Counted from the first letter of the stretch, positions 42,582-53,148 are shown. The stretch is DNA of 64,000 nucleotides from Bacteroidota bacterium (GCA_027484685.1 JAIXSO010000036.1:1-64000), one strand, 5' to 3'. Numbers and translations are program-made. The notes: generated by a model not told the origin, from the letters alone.

Positions 42582-44951
42582 ATGAAACACACAATTAACT
42601 ACTTATTTATGTTTTTATTTTTAGGCTTTGGGGTAGCAAAAGCTCAAAATAGCAAACAAACAGTTAGAGGAACTGCATTTGATAAAGAAACAAAACAGCC
42701 TTTGATAGGTGCTACCGTTATTATTTTAAACGATCAAAAAAAGTTGGGTACAGTAACCGATGCAAATGGAGAATTTAAAATTTTGGAAGTGCCTGTAGGC
42801 AGACAAACCTTAAAAGTAACTTATATAGGTTATGAACCATTGGTAATTCCTGATATTATAGTTACAGCAGGTAAAGAAGTGGTGCTTGAATTAGGTCTAA
42901 CAGAAGCCTTGAAAAAAATGAATGAAGTAGTAATATCGTACGATAGAAAAAAGGATAGAACGGTAACTAACAATGAAATGGCTACAGTTAGTTCTCGCTC
43001 ATTTAACCCCGATGATACTAAAAAATTTGCTGGTGCTTTAGGCGACCCAAGCAGAATGGCTGCTAACTTTGCTGGTGTGGTAGCTGGTAACGATAGCAGA
43101 AACGATATAGTAGTGCGTGGAAACTCGCCAAGTGCTATGCTCTGGCAATTAGAAGGCGTTAATATTCCTAACCCTAATCACTTTGGAAGTAATTTTGGTA
43201 CTGGTGGTCCGGTAAGTATGTTAAATGCTAATAATATTGGTAAATCAGACTTTTTTACCAGTGCTTTCCCTGCGCAATATGGTAATGCCAATGGTGGTGT
43301 TTTTGATTTAGTAATGCGCGAAGGTAATAACCAAAAACGCGAGTTTATTGGTCAGGTAGGATTTAACGGATTTGAGTTAGGTGCCGAAGGTCCGTTTAGT
43401 AAAAAATCAAAAGCATCTTATATTTTTAATTATCGTTATTCTACTTTGGGTTTGTTTAAAACCATTGGAGTTAACGTGGGAACAGGCGCAGCTACTCCAT
43501 TATATCAAGATATGAACTTTAAAATTGCTATACCATTTAAAAATAAAAGTAAATTAACTTTTTTTGGAATGGGTGGCATTAGTGCCATTGATTTATTGGC
43601 CAAAGATGTTGATACTTCAGGAATTGATTTTTATGGAAATGTAAACCAAAATCAAATACCACGTTTCAGTAAATTATTTGTTGGTTCAGCATTTGAAAAA
43701 AGTTTAAGTAATAAAACTTGGGCTAAATTTACCATTGCTTATAGCCGCAGCAATGATAATTTTAAAGCAGATAGTATTAATTTACCCAATGAAAAAACAT
43801 ACAGACAAGCAGAAGGTAGTTTTTTAGATAATAAATATTCGGCAGTATTAAATATTACCCATAAATTCAATGCTAAAAACACTTTGAATATTGGTTTTAC
43901 TAACGATTTAACGCAATTTGATTATAGCAATAAAGATTTTTTTAACCAAGGAACAATTGACACAATTAGGGTAAAGCAAGCAGGAAATGTAATTTTATCT
44001 CAAGCTTACGCACAGTTAAAACATCGTTTCAATAATCGCTTAACTTTAAATATTGGTGTGCATTCGCAATATTTATCGGTAAATGAAAAGGCTGTAATTG
44101 AACCTAGAATGGGCTTAAGATATGCCATAAATGAAAAATCGAATATAAATTTTGGTTATGGTTTACACCACCAATCTTTAACCATTTACAATTTATTTGT
44201 AAAAGATAATTTAGGCAATGAACCAAATAAAAAACTTGATTTTATTAGATCAAACCACTTGGTATTAGGGTACGAAAACCTATTAACTAAATTAGTTAAA
44301 TTTAAAGTAGAAGCCTACTATCAATATATTGACAAAGCGCCTGTGAATAGTTTTGTATCGAGCTATTCAGCTTTAAACTTTGGTGCCTCATTTGTACCTA
44401 GCGATGAATATCAATTAGTAAGCAATGGAACTGGATATAATTATGGATTAGAGCTAACTTTAGAAAGATATTTTAACAAAGGATTTTACTTTTTGCTAAC
44501 AGGTTCTGTATTTGATAGTAAATATAAAGGTAGCGATGGAATTGAACGTAATACTGCATTTAATACCAATTATGCTGCTAACTTTTTAGCTGGAAAAGAA
44601 GTTACTTTAGGCAAAAAAGGAAATGTAGTTTATGCCAATATTAAGTTAACAACCATTGGAGGTAAGTATATTACGCCAATTAATTTAGCAGCTTCTGCTG
44701 CTAAGGGCGAAGCAGTGTTTAATGAAAATGAAGCATTTTCGGATAAACAATCTGCTTATTTTAGAACAGATTTTAAAATTGGATATAGAAGAGATTATAA
44801 AAAGAGTTCATTAGAGTTTGCTGTTGATTTTCAGAATATAACCAACCACCAAAACATATTTAGTCAAGGTTATAATAGAACCAGAAACACCATTTCGACC
44901 GAGTACCAACAAGGATTTTTTCCTGTACCCATGTTTAGATATACCTTTTAG
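42582..44951 (+). CDS. TonB-dependent outer-membrane receptor with carboxypeptidase-like domain
   Basis: The 789-residue product (ATG at 42582) has a signal peptide (MKHTINYLFMFLFLGFGVAKAQ). A carboxypeptidase-D-regulatory-like domain follows (VRGTAFDKETKQPLIGATVIILNDQKKLGTVTDANGEFKILEVPVGRQTLKVTYIGYEP). The plug (NDIVVRGNSPSAMLWQLEGVNIPNPNHFG) and a large barrel ending in aromatic FRYTF come next. It imports a substrate by TonB energy. No SusD partner is adjacent, so it is not a classic SusCD pair. The substrate is unknown. Confidence 0.93.
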   Translation: MKHTINYLFMFLFLGFGVAKAQNSKQTVRGTAFDKETKQPLIGATVIILNDQKKLGTVTDANGEFKILEVPVGRQTLKVTYIGYEPLVIPDIIVTAGKEVVLELGLTEALKKMNEVVISYDRKKDRTVTNNEMATVSSRSFNPDDTKKFAGALGDPSRMAANFAGVVAGNDSRNDIVVRGNSPSAMLWQLEGVNIPNPNHFGSNFGTGGPVSMLNANNIGKSDFFTSAFPAQYGNANGGVFDLVMREGNNQKREFIGQVGFNGFELGAEGPFSKKSKASYIFNYRYSTLGLFKTIGVNVGTGAATPLYQDMNFKIAIPFKNKSKLTFFGMGGISAIDLLAKDVDTSGIDFYGNVNQNQIPRFSKLFVGSAFEKSLSNKTWAKFTIAYSRSNDNFKADSINLPNEKTYRQAEGSFLDNKYSAVLNITHKFNAKNTLNIGFTNDLTQFDYSNKDFFNQGTIDTIRVKQAGNVILSQAYAQLKHRFNNRLTLNIGVHSQYLSVNEKAVIEPRMGLRYAINEKSNINFGYGLHHQSLTIYNLFVKDNLGNEPNKKLDFIRSNHLVLGYENLLTKLVKFKVEAYYQYIDKAPVNSFVSSYSALNFGASFVPSDEYQLVSNGTGYNYGLELTLERYFNKGFYFLLTGSVFDSKYKGSDGIERNTAFNTNYAANFLAGKEVTLGKKGNVVYANIKLTTIGGKYITPINLAASAAKGEAVFNENEAFSDKQSAYFRTDFKIGYRRDYKKSSLEFAVDFQNITNHQNIFSQGYNRTRNTISTEYQQGFFPVPMFRYTF

Positions 44952-45080
44952 TTGTTAGTTGACAGTTGTTGGTTGATAGTTGACAGTTTTTGGTTGATAT
45001 TAGTTGGTTGATAGACCATAAATATTATTCCATAAACTAAGAACTAAGTACTAAAAACTAAGAACTAAAAACTAAAATAC
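44952..45080. repeat. GTTGACAGTTGTTGGTTGATAG and ACTAAGAACTAAGTACT tracts
   Basis: The gap before the sensor kinase gene holds about 60 bp of GTTGACAGTTGTTGGTTGAT units and about 40 bp of ACTAAGAACTAAGTACTAA units. Both families recur elsewhere, the second in reverse orientation around the four-helix-bundle gene. Confidence 0.7.
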
Positions 45081-45127
45081 GCAAGGCGCAAAAAAACCTA
45101 TATTGCATAAAAAATAGAAACAAATAA

Positions 45128-46174
45128 ATGGCTATTTCATCAAAAGCATTTCAAAAACTTTCAAGTTCTAAAGACATTATAGTAAGGCATTTAATCATTG
45201 CGGTTATTTCTCTTGCTTTTGGATACTTGTCGTATTTAGGCGCTCCTAAAGGTGTAAGCCATTTTTTTATACGAGCTTATTTTTCAAACTTTATATACAT
45301 AGCCCTTATTTGGAATGGAAACATTTTATTGATGGGCATTGTAGACAAATATTACGACATAAATACTGAAGTTAAAAAAAAGCTATTGCTGTGCGCAGCA
45401 GTAGCTTTATTTTTACCTATTATAATGCATTATACCTATAGTTTTTGGTTTTTTCCATTGGTTAATGGTTTTGATTGTACGTTAAATTCAAAAGAAAGTT
45501 ATACCTATTTAATTGTCTCGGTGGTTACTACTTTATTGGTTAATAGTGTTTATATGTCGATAGATTTTTTTAACCATTGGCGAAAAACATTGGTAGAAAA
45601 AGAAGAGTTTAAGCGTACCAGTTTAAGTGCCGAATTTGAAGCTTTAAAGAATCAAGTTAATCCTCATTTTTTGTTTAATTCATTAAATACTTTGAGTAGT
45701 TTAATTGATGAAAATCCGGTGCAAGCCAATGAGTTTGTTCAAAAATTATCTAGCGTTTATCGTTATGTATTAACCCACCGCGATAAAGAAACTGTGTTGT
45801 TACAAGATGAGGTAGATTTTATAAAATCGTATATATTTTTGAATAAAATACGTTTTGGCGAAAACTTAAATATTCATATTAATTTAAATGAGGCTTGTTT
45901 GCAATTGAATATTCCAACTTTAACGCTGCAAATGTTGGTAGAAAATGCCATCAAACACAATGTTATCTCAGCCAGTAAACCATTAACAGTTTATATTAAT
46001 TGCGATAATGAATACATAGAAGTAACCAATAATTTACAAGCTAAGCTAATGACCGTAGAAAGCAGCGGAATTGGATTGAGCAATATTATTGAAAGATATA
46101 AATACTTAACTACCAAGCAGGTTTTTATTAATAAAACCGAAACAAATTTTAGTGTAAAAGTCCCATTGGTTTAA
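45128..46174 (+). CDS. LytS/YehU-type sensor histidine kinase
   Basis: The 348-residue protein has four membrane helices (about 18-150). A short linker leads to the His_kinase domain with the phospho-acceptor H180 in NQVNPHFLFNSLNTL. The ATP-binding domain follows, with LQMLVENAIKHN and SSGIGLSNIIERY. It autophosphorylates in response to an unknown envelope or membrane signal. The LytTR regulator gene lies 24 bp downstream, and the two form a two-component pair. Confidence 0.93.
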   Translation: MAISSKAFQKLSSSKDIIVRHLIIAVISLAFGYLSYLGAPKGVSHFFIRAYFSNFIYIALIWNGNILLMGIVDKYYDINTEVKKKLLLCAAVALFLPIIMHYTYSFWFFPLVNGFDCTLNSKESYTYLIVSVVTTLLVNSVYMSIDFFNHWRKTLVEKEEFKRTSLSAEFEALKNQVNPHFLFNSLNTLSSLIDENPVQANEFVQKLSSVYRYVLTHRDKETVLLQDEVDFIKSYIFLNKIRFGENLNIHINLNEACLQLNIPTLTLQMLVENAIKHNVISASKPLTVYINCDNEYIEVTNNLQAKLMTVESSGIGLSNIIERYKYLTTKQVFINKTETNFSVKVPLV

Positions 46175-46198
46175 TGCTATTATATTAAAAAATTTGAA

Positions 46199-46960
46199 AT
46201 GAAAATAATAATTATTGAAGATGAAACGCCTGCTTTAAACCGCATAAAAAAAATGGTTTTAGAGGTGGAGCCAAGTATAGAAATACTTGATACAGCTGAT
46301 AGCATTGAGCAATCGGTTCAAGTTATTGAAAAACACCAAGGTACTATTGATTTGATATTAATGGATATAGAACTTGCCGATGGGCAAAGTTTTGAAATAT
46401 TTAACCTTGCAGAAGTAAAATACCCAGTAATTTTTACTACTGCTTACGATGAGTTTGCGTTAAAAGCATTTAAAGTTAACAGTATTGATTATTTGCTAAA
46501 ACCTATTGATAAACAAGAGTTAAAAGCTGCATTCCAAAAGTTTAAATCCATTCAAAAAAGTGCTAATAATGTAGATGCGTTAAAGGAAATGTTGGCTCAA
46601 ATTTCAGCGCCTAAAAATGGTTTTAAAGAACGATTTTTAGTAAAATTAGGCGAAAGGTTGATTTCAGTTCCTGCTAACGATATTGCCTACTTTTTATCGA
46701 AAGATAAATTGACTTATTTGATTACAAAAAATAACAATAAATATGTGGTGGACTATACTTTGGAGGATTTAAATACCATGCTTGATAGCAAACAATTCTT
46801 TCATTTAAACAGACAGTTTATAGCATCCATAAATAGCATTACCAATATTCATACTTATTTTAACGGAAAACTAAAGGTACAATTAAACCCTAATTTTGAA
46901 GATGAAGTATTGGTAAGCCGCGAAAAAGCAAGTGATTTGAAAGTTTGGTTAAATAATTAA
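46199..46960 (+). CDS. LytTR-family response regulator
   Basis: The 253-residue protein has a receiver domain (acidic residues at 7-9, phospho-acceptor D56 in LILMDIEL, T84-like FTTAYDEFA, K107-like LLKPID). A LytTR DNA-binding domain follows (about 145-250: FLVKLGERLISVPANDIAYFLSKDKLTYL ... FFHLNRQFIASINSI). It should bind DNA when phosphorylated by the adjacent LytS-like kinase. Targets are not apparent in the window. Confidence 0.94.
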   Translation: MKIIIIEDETPALNRIKKMVLEVEPSIEILDTADSIEQSVQVIEKHQGTIDLILMDIELADGQSFEIFNLAEVKYPVIFTTAYDEFALKAFKVNSIDYLLKPIDKQELKAAFQKFKSIQKSANNVDALKEMLAQISAPKNGFKERFLVKLGERLISVPANDIAYFLSKDKLTYLITKNNNKYVVDYTLEDLNTMLDSKQFFHLNRQFIASINSITNIHTYFNGKLKVQLNPNFEDEVLVSREKASDLKVWLNN

Positions 46961-47075
46961 ATAATAATTTCAAAAATTTCTATGGGATTAATTTTTTAAT
47001 CATTAATTTGTAAAACCATTTTATTTCTAAAAAAACGTTTTATAACGTTTAAGAACTAGAATAAGGTTTTAATTC

Positions 47076-50054
47076 ATGTTATCACAATCAAATAATAAAT
47101 TTCATACTAAAATTGCTGATGCTATATTTCATACATCACCGGTTTCAATATTTATTGTTGATAATAATGGCATTATAAAAAGTGCCAATAAAAGTGCCTC
47201 AGCCTTACTTGTTTTAAGCGAAGATATATTGGTATCTAAATCAATTTTTGATTTAATTCCTAAAGTACATATTTTATTTCCTCGCACTTGGTGGCAAAAG
47301 GTGTTAAACAGAACCAACGAGGTAGTAACGCAACTACATGATAACAATGGCAATAAAATAAAAGTAAAAATTAGTGCACAGTTTAATATTGAGCAAGATT
47401 TACATTTATTATACATTTTACCAATTAACGATTCAACTCCACTTACTCCAGGATATTTAAAATCGGAAGATAAATTAGCGGCTTATTTTAACAGCACCAG
47501 CGAGCTAATAGTGCTGGTAAGTCCTCAAAAATTAATAGTTTCTTTCAATAAAATATTTGAGCAGTATGTTCAAATGGTTTTTGAAAAAACAGTTAACGAA
47601 GGCGACCCAATAATAAATTTTATTGTTCCTGATTCAAAAATTGAATTTCATAAAAACTTTGATTCAGCCTTTAATGGCAAAGAGGTAAAGCTTGAAAAAG
47701 AAGTAAAATATGCTGGTTTAAGCATTTGGTGGGCTATTACTTATTTGCCTATTAGAAATGAATTTGATGAAATATTAGGAGTAGCATTTATACTTCAAAA
47801 TATTGATGATAGAAAAATAGCCGAAGAGTCATTGATTAAAAGCGAAGAACGTTTTAAACTTGTAATTGAAGGTTCAAACGAAGGTTGGTGGGATTGGGAT
47901 TTAACCAATAATTCATTGTTTTACTCCCCTAAATGGTGGCATACACTTGGTTACGAAAATAATGAGTTAATTAATATTGCTAATTTTTGGGAAAAAATAG
48001 TTCATTCAAACGATTTAGAGTTTATTCAGCTAACTTTTAAAGAGATACTTGCTAATAAAAATGAAAATAAATATCAAATAGAGTACAATGCAAAACATAA
48101 GGAAGGTTACTTTATTCCCATGTTATCGCGTGGCTTTATAAAGCGCGATGAAAATGGAAATGCCTTAAGGGTTACAGGCTCTGATATGGATTTGCGTGAA
48201 AGACAAAAATCGGAAAGTTTATTAATTGAGAATCAGCGCAAATTACAAATAGCTCAAAAACTTGCTTTAATTGGTAATTATGAAGTTGATTTAAAAACCT
48301 TAACTTGGAAAGGTTCTATTGCTGTTTTTGAAATTTTGGGAATTGATGCCAATTTTACACATACCCTATTAGGGTTGCGTAAACTGTTGCATTACCAATT
48401 TGCTGAACCTGTAATTAATTTTTACAAAAATGCCATATTCAATAAAAAGCCATTTACTTATGAGTATAAAATAGTAAAACCAGGCACTGGCCAAGTAGTA
48501 TGGATTTCTGATTTCTTAGATATTGATTACGATGAAAAAGGCAATGCTGTGAGGCTGATTGGCGCTATTCAGAATATTAATGATAGAAAAAAAGGTGAAG
48601 ATAATTTATACAAAAGTGAAATTAAATACCGTAGTTTAATTGAAAACATGGACTTAGGTATTTTGGAGGTTGATAATAATGAAATTATTTTAAAAGCCTA
48701 TCCTAAGTTTTGCGAAATGGTAGGTTATACCGAAAATGAGTTATTAGGCAAAAATGCTAAAGAGGTATTTTTACCTAAACTTGAAGTTGATAATTATAAT
48801 AACTCTATACAAGCAAGACAAGCAGGTCTTTCTAATGCTTACGAAGTTCAAATTTTAAATAAAAAACAAGAAGTTTTACATGTAATTATTAGTGGTACAC
48901 CTATTTTTAACGAAAATGGAAAAGTAGTGGGTTCTATTGGTATTCATTACAATATTACCAATAGAAAAAGAACTGAGAAAGAATTGACTGAAAGTCAAGA
49001 AACTTTTAAAATGTTATTTTCGTTATCACCAATTCCTTTAATTATAACCGAACCTTCATCTGGCGAGATAAAACTAGCCAATAAAGCTATGCAAGCTATT
49101 TTAAGTATGCCTGAAAATGATTTAGTTGGACGGGAAACAACACTTATTTTTGAAAATTTAAGTGAACGTAATAATATCAATAACTTAATTAATAAAAACG
49201 GTAGCGTTAAAGATTATCAAACTCATATTATAGATTCTCATGGTAATTTATTATTGGTTTTACTTTCGGTTGAAGTAATTGAAATGAAAGGCAAAAAAAT
49301 GTATTTGAAAAGTTTTATTGATATTACGGAGCGTATAAAAATTGAACAAGAGCTAACCAATTCACTAAATTTAGTAACTGAACAAAACAAACGCTTATTA
49401 AATTTTTCATATATCGTTTCGCATAATTTAAGGTCACATACAAGTAATATAAAATCGATAGTTAACTTTTTAAATACTAGCACCGAAGAAGGCGAAAGAG
49501 TAGAGTTAACTAGTCATTTAACCAATGTTTCAGAAATGTTAGATGAAACTTTGAATAACTTAAATGAAGTATTATCTATCCAAAAAAATGTAAATATTAC
49601 GGTTGAAAAAATTAATTTAAGTTTTTATATAGATAAAGCTTTAAGTGTTTTAAAAGATCAAATTGAGAAAAAAAACATACAGATTATAAGTAATTATGAT
49701 ACTAGTTTAGAAGTTAATTTTAATGCTGCTTACCTAGAAAGTATAGTATATAACTTAATTTCTAATGCCATAAAATACAGCAAGCAAAATAATATGGTTC
49801 CATCGTTTATTAGAATAAATACAGTAGTAAACGATAATAAATACAGCTTATCTATTGCGGATAATGGAATTGGGATGGATATGGTAAAAAATGGCGATAA
49901 ACTATTTGGCATGTACAAAACATTTCATGATAATGAGGATGCAAGAGGAATTGGACTTTTTATAACTAAAAATCAAATAGAAGCTATGGGAGGAAAAATT
50001 GAAGTATTTAGTGAATTAGGAGTAGGTACTACTTTTAAAATTACTTTTAAATAG
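47076..50054 (+). CDS. Multi-PAS sensor histidine kinase
   Basis: The 992-residue cytoplasmic protein carries about six PAS/PAC modules in tandem (starts near 12, 125, 260, 385, 520 and 640; the PAC-like ends DDRKIAEESL, DLRERQKSES, NDRKKGEDNL, TNRKRTEKEL and TERIKIEQEL mark the boundaries). The kinase core follows, with H783 in FSYIVSHNLRSHTSN, N-box NLISNAIKYS, G1 DNGIGMD and G2 GIGLF. The N-terminus has no membrane helix, so it senses an internal cue. It has no adjacent regulator; the single-domain receiver at 14 kb is an orphan candidate. It is convergent with the alpha/beta hydrolase gene. Confidence 0.93.
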   Translation: MLSQSNNKFHTKIADAIFHTSPVSIFIVDNNGIIKSANKSASALLVLSEDILVSKSIFDLIPKVHILFPRTWWQKVLNRTNEVVTQLHDNNGNKIKVKISAQFNIEQDLHLLYILPINDSTPLTPGYLKSEDKLAAYFNSTSELIVLVSPQKLIVSFNKIFEQYVQMVFEKTVNEGDPIINFIVPDSKIEFHKNFDSAFNGKEVKLEKEVKYAGLSIWWAITYLPIRNEFDEILGVAFILQNIDDRKIAEESLIKSEERFKLVIEGSNEGWWDWDLTNNSLFYSPKWWHTLGYENNELINIANFWEKIVHSNDLEFIQLTFKEILANKNENKYQIEYNAKHKEGYFIPMLSRGFIKRDENGNALRVTGSDMDLRERQKSESLLIENQRKLQIAQKLALIGNYEVDLKTLTWKGSIAVFEILGIDANFTHTLLGLRKLLHYQFAEPVINFYKNAIFNKKPFTYEYKIVKPGTGQVVWISDFLDIDYDEKGNAVRLIGAIQNINDRKKGEDNLYKSEIKYRSLIENMDLGILEVDNNEIILKAYPKFCEMVGYTENELLGKNAKEVFLPKLEVDNYNNSIQARQAGLSNAYEVQILNKKQEVLHVIISGTPIFNENGKVVGSIGIHYNITNRKRTEKELTESQETFKMLFSLSPIPLIITEPSSGEIKLANKAMQAILSMPENDLVGRETTLIFENLSERNNINNLINKNGSVKDYQTHIIDSHGNLLLVLLSVEVIEMKGKKMYLKSFIDITERIKIEQELTNSLNLVTEQNKRLLNFSYIVSHNLRSHTSNIKSIVNFLNTSTEEGERVELTSHLTNVSEMLDETLNNLNEVLSIQKNVNITVEKINLSFYIDKALSVLKDQIEKKNIQIISNYDTSLEVNFNAAYLESIVYNLISNAIKYSKQNNMVPSFIRINTVVNDNKYSLSIADNGIGMDMVKNGDKLFGMYKTFHDNEDARGIGLFITKNQIEAMGGKIEVFSELGVGTTFKITFK

Positions 50055-50070
50055 TAATTTTAATTTTTAG

Positions 50071-50910
50071 TTACTCTAAATGCAAAAGCTCTTTTCTAAC
50101 TAATTCAAAATTTGTCCAAGGTATAAAATGGTCAGTATCTTTTAAGGTAATTGCTTTTAAAGTATCTGCACCTGTTATATTTTCTTTCATGTATTTTAAG
50201 TTGCCATAAGCAACCAATTTGTCTTTATCACCATGTATAGCAATAGTTTTGCAGGTAATTTTATTTAAGTTTTTGTCTAAATCCTCCAAATCGTTTTTAA
50301 GCCACCATAATTCGTGGTTACTTGGATTGAGTGCTCCTGGAACCATCATTTCTAACGGATTATTCATGAATATTTTTCGCCATTTTTCAGGGTTTTCTAA
50401 TGCTAAACTTAAAGCTCCAGCTAAAATTACTATGCCATTTATTTTTTTATTTTCAATAGCCATGCTTGCTACCAATGGTCCTCCATACGAGTGACCAACC
50501 AAATAAATAGGTTTGTTATTATCAATTGATTGAATAAACTTATTTAAAATAGTAGTTTGAGTTTTTAAAGTTTGTGGTTCATTGAAATTACTATGTCCAA
50601 AACCAGTTCTATCTACACTAATTAAGCGGTATTTTTTTATTAGTAAACTATCCATTAAATAGGCTTCAAAAGCATCCCAAGATCCAGGAGAACCATGCAC
50701 AAAAATGATGGTTGATGCACTATCGTTGCCAGTTTTTGCATAGTGAATTTTTAAGTCATTTTTTATAAAATCATTAAATATAAGTTTTACTCCTTTCAGT
50801 TCAAATTGTTTGATGGCTTTATTGTCATTTACCCTCATTCGTAAGCAACTTTGGGCAAAAACTATATAGCTTAAAACACCAATAAAAGTAATAACTTTCC
50901 ACTTCTTCAT
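50071..50910 (-). CDS. Alpha/beta-hydrolase lipoprotein
   Basis: The 279-residue product starts with a lipoprotein-type signal (MKKWKVITFIGVLSYIVFAQSC, lipobox AQSC). The hydrolase fold shows the oxyanion-side motif IIFVHGSPGSWDAF, the nucleophile elbow GHSYGG, an acidic residue region (AIHGDKDKLV) and a late histidine (LKDTDHFIPW). It is probably an esterase or epoxide-hydrolase-like enzyme anchored in the envelope. It is the third gene of an operon after the TIGR01777 and photolyase genes (16-bp gap), so it might belong to the light-response set. Confidence 0.82.
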   Translation of the reverse strand: MKKWKVITFIGVLSYIVFAQSCLRMRVNDNKAIKQFELKGVKLIFNDFIKNDLKIHYAKTGNDSASTIIFVHGSPGSWDAFEAYLMDSLLIKKYRLISVDRTGFGHSNFNEPQTLKTQTTILNKFIQSIDNNKPIYLVGHSYGGPLVASMAIENKKINGIVILAGALSLALENPEKWRKIFMNNPLEMMVPGALNPSNHELWWLKNDLEDLDKNLNKITCKTIAIHGDKDKLVAYGNLKYMKENITGADTLKAITLKDTDHFIPWTNFELVRKELLHLE

Positions 50911-50925
50911 AGTTGCAATATTATA

Positions 50926-52236
50926 TTATTTATTGCTCAAAGCTTCTTTATATACTTCTAAACATCTTTTGCGGGCAAACTCATGGTTTACAATAGGTTT
51001 GGTATAAGTTGAAAATAAAACCTCAGGTACCCATTTTTTAATGTATTCGCCTTTTTTATCAAATTTTTCGGTTTGTAAAGTAGGGTTAAATACTCTAAAA
51101 TATGGAGCAGCATCGGTACCCGAACCTGCAGCCCATTGCCAACCTCCATTATTGGCACTTAAATCAAAGTCCAATAATTTTTGAGCAAAATAAGCCTCGC
51201 CCCAACGCCAATCTATTAACAAATGTTTGGTTAAAAAACTTGCCACAATCATACGCACACGGTTATGCATAAACCCTGTTGCATTCAACTCGCGCATACC
51301 TGCATCTACAATTGGGTAGCCCGTTTTTCCATCGCACCAATTTTTAAAATCTTGCTCATTGTTTACCCATTTTATCTTGTCGTATTCGGGTCTAAATGCC
51401 CCATTAACTACATGCGGAAAATGATATAAAATCATCATATAAAAGTCACGCCAAATTAACTCATTTAAAAATGTTTCACTTATATCTTTACATTTTCGTG
51501 CTTTTTCGCGTATGCTAATGGTTCCAAATCTGAAGTGAACACCTAACCTGCTTGTTCCAACTATTGCTGGAAAATTTCTGTCATCAGCATAGTTTTTTAT
51601 AATGGCTAAAGTGGTTTGTTTTGATGAAAATTCAAAATCACATTTTGTAAAACCCATTTGCTCCAAACTGATTAAAGTTTGTGGGTTTGGTGCTTTATAA
51701 AAGTTTTGGAAATACTTTTCGGTTGGATAAGCTTTTAAGTAATAATCATTCAATTTTGCTTTCCATTTTTTAGAGTAAGGTGTAAAAACGGTATAAGGTT
51801 TTCCATCATCTTTAGTAACTTCCTCTTTTTCAAAAATACATTGGTCTTTAAAAGTTAAAAATTCAATGCCTTTTGTTGTTAAATTTTTTTTTACTTGCTC
51901 ATCACGCTCAGTGGCATAAGGTTCATAATCGTGGTTGGTAAATACTTTCTTTACCTTGTATTGCTTATCAATATTTTGCCAAATAGCCATTGGGTCGCCA
52001 TATTCCACCTGAATATCTGTTCCTAATTGTTTGTATTCAGCTTTTAACTCAGCTATTTGTTCATGTATAAAAGTTACCCTTTTATCTTCCTTATCTTCTA
52101 ATTTATCTAAAATATTTTTATCAAAAATAAACAAAGGCAAAACAGGTAAACCACTTTTTAAAGCATGGTATAAGCCAGCATTATCAGTATTTCTTATATC
52201 TCTGCGGTGCCAAAAAATGGCAATTTCTGTACTCAT
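50926..52236 (-). CDS. Cryptochrome/photolyase family protein (DNA photolyase class I-like)
   Basis: The 436-residue product begins IAIFWHRRDIRNTDNAGLYHAL, the photolyase alpha/beta domain. The FAD-binding domain carries TSRLGVHFRFGTIS, NELIWRDFYMMILYHFP, GYPIVDAGMRELNATGFMHNRVRMIVASFLTKHLLIDWRWGE and LDFDLSANNGGWQWAAGSGTDAAPYFRVFNP, all family hallmarks. It should repair UV-induced pyrimidine dimers with blue-light energy. It sits in an operon divergent from a CarH-like B12 photoreceptor regulator, which makes light induction likely. Confidence 0.93.
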   Translation of the reverse strand: MSTEIAIFWHRRDIRNTDNAGLYHALKSGLPVLPLFIFDKNILDKLEDKEDKRVTFIHEQIAELKAEYKQLGTDIQVEYGDPMAIWQNIDKQYKVKKVFTNHDYEPYATERDEQVKKNLTTKGIEFLTFKDQCIFEKEEVTKDDGKPYTVFTPYSKKWKAKLNDYYLKAYPTEKYFQNFYKAPNPQTLISLEQMGFTKCDFEFSSKQTTLAIIKNYADDRNFPAIVGTSRLGVHFRFGTISIREKARKCKDISETFLNELIWRDFYMMILYHFPHVVNGAFRPEYDKIKWVNNEQDFKNWCDGKTGYPIVDAGMRELNATGFMHNRVRMIVASFLTKHLLIDWRWGEAYFAQKLLDFDLSANNGGWQWAAGSGTDAAPYFRVFNPTLQTEKFDKKGEYIKKWVPEVLFSTYTKPIVNHEFARKRCLEVYKEALSNK

Positions 52237-52245
52237 TTTAGTAAA

Positions 52246-53148
52246 TTACTTTTTGTAAATATTCTTCAAAGCTTCATCTACAGTTTCAAATTCAAATTTA
52301 AAACCTGCATTTGTGGTTTTTTGAGCTGAAATATTCTGACTCATCAATATAACAGCGGCCATTTCGCCAAAAATTAATTTTAATGCAAAAGCCGGAACAT
52401 TGGGCATAAAAAATGGTCGGTGTAATGCTTTGGCTATTTGTTTGGTTATTTCGTAATTGGTAACTGGGTTTGGAGCTACTGCATTGTATACGCCTTTTAA
52501 ATTTTCTTTTTTAGCAGCAAACAAAAATAAGTCAGCTAAATCGTTAATATGAATCCAACTGGTTATCATTTTACCATTGCCTAAAGAGCTCGCAAAACCC
52601 CATTTGGCTGGAGCTGCCACTTTTTGTAAATAACCTCCATCAGCACTTAAAACTATACCTATTCTTAATTTTACTACTCGTATCCCAATATTTTCGAATT
52701 GATTTACTGCATTTTCCCAATCTTTGGTTAGGGTGGCTAAAAAATCTGTTCCTTGTTCACTTTCTTCGTTTAGTAAAAGGTCGTCTTGATTTTTATAAAT
52801 TCCAATGGCAGAGGCTGCCACAATTACCTTTGGTTTATTGGCCAAATTTTTAACTGAATCAAAAAGCAGTTGAGTTGATTTTATTCTGCTGTCAATAAGT
52901 TCTTTTTTTCGTTTTTCGGTCCAATTTTTTTCAGCAACACCTGCTCCCGCAAGGTGAATTATGGCATCTACATTGGTAAAACAGTTGGTGTCAATTTCGT
53001 TTTTATCAATATTCCAGTTAAAACAGCTAACATTTTTTTGTTCTTTTTTTGAACTAGTAAGCCAATTAACTTGCTCATTTTGAGTTAAAATTTTACTAGT
53101 TATAACTTTTCCTACAAGCCCACTTCCCCCTGAAATTAAGTATTTCAT
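52246..53148 (-). CDS. TIGR01777 family NAD-dependent epimerase-like protein
   Basis: From the ATG at 53148 the product begins MKYLISGGSGLVGKVIT, a Rossmann motif. GAGVAEKNWTEKRKKELIDSRI, the Ser/Tyr-lacking extended SDR core, and SWIHINDLADLFLFA follow. The C-terminal DUF1731 segment is present (FFMPNVPAFALKLIFGEMAAVILMSQNISAQKTTNAGFKFEF). Function is unproven; relatives are related to YfcH and plant cell-division proteins. It leads the operon with photolyase and alpha/beta hydrolase genes, divergent from the MerR/B12 regulator, a neighbourhood that I recall as frequent in light-response clusters. The frame extends 12 codons upstream, but the inner ATG gives a proper Rossmann start. Confidence 0.88.
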   Translation of the reverse strand: MKYLISGGSGLVGKVITSKILTQNEQVNWLTSSKKEQKNVSCFNWNIDKNEIDTNCFTNVDAIIHLAGAGVAEKNWTEKRKKELIDSRIKSTQLLFDSVKNLANKPKVIVAASAIGIYKNQDDLLLNEESEQGTDFLATLTKDWENAVNQFENIGIRVVKLRIGIVLSADGGYLQKVAAPAKWGFASSLGNGKMITSWIHINDLADLFLFAAKKENLKGVYNAVAPNPVTNYEITKQIAKALHRPFFMPNVPAFALKLIFGEMAAVILMSQNISAQKTTNAGFKFEFETVDEALKNIYKK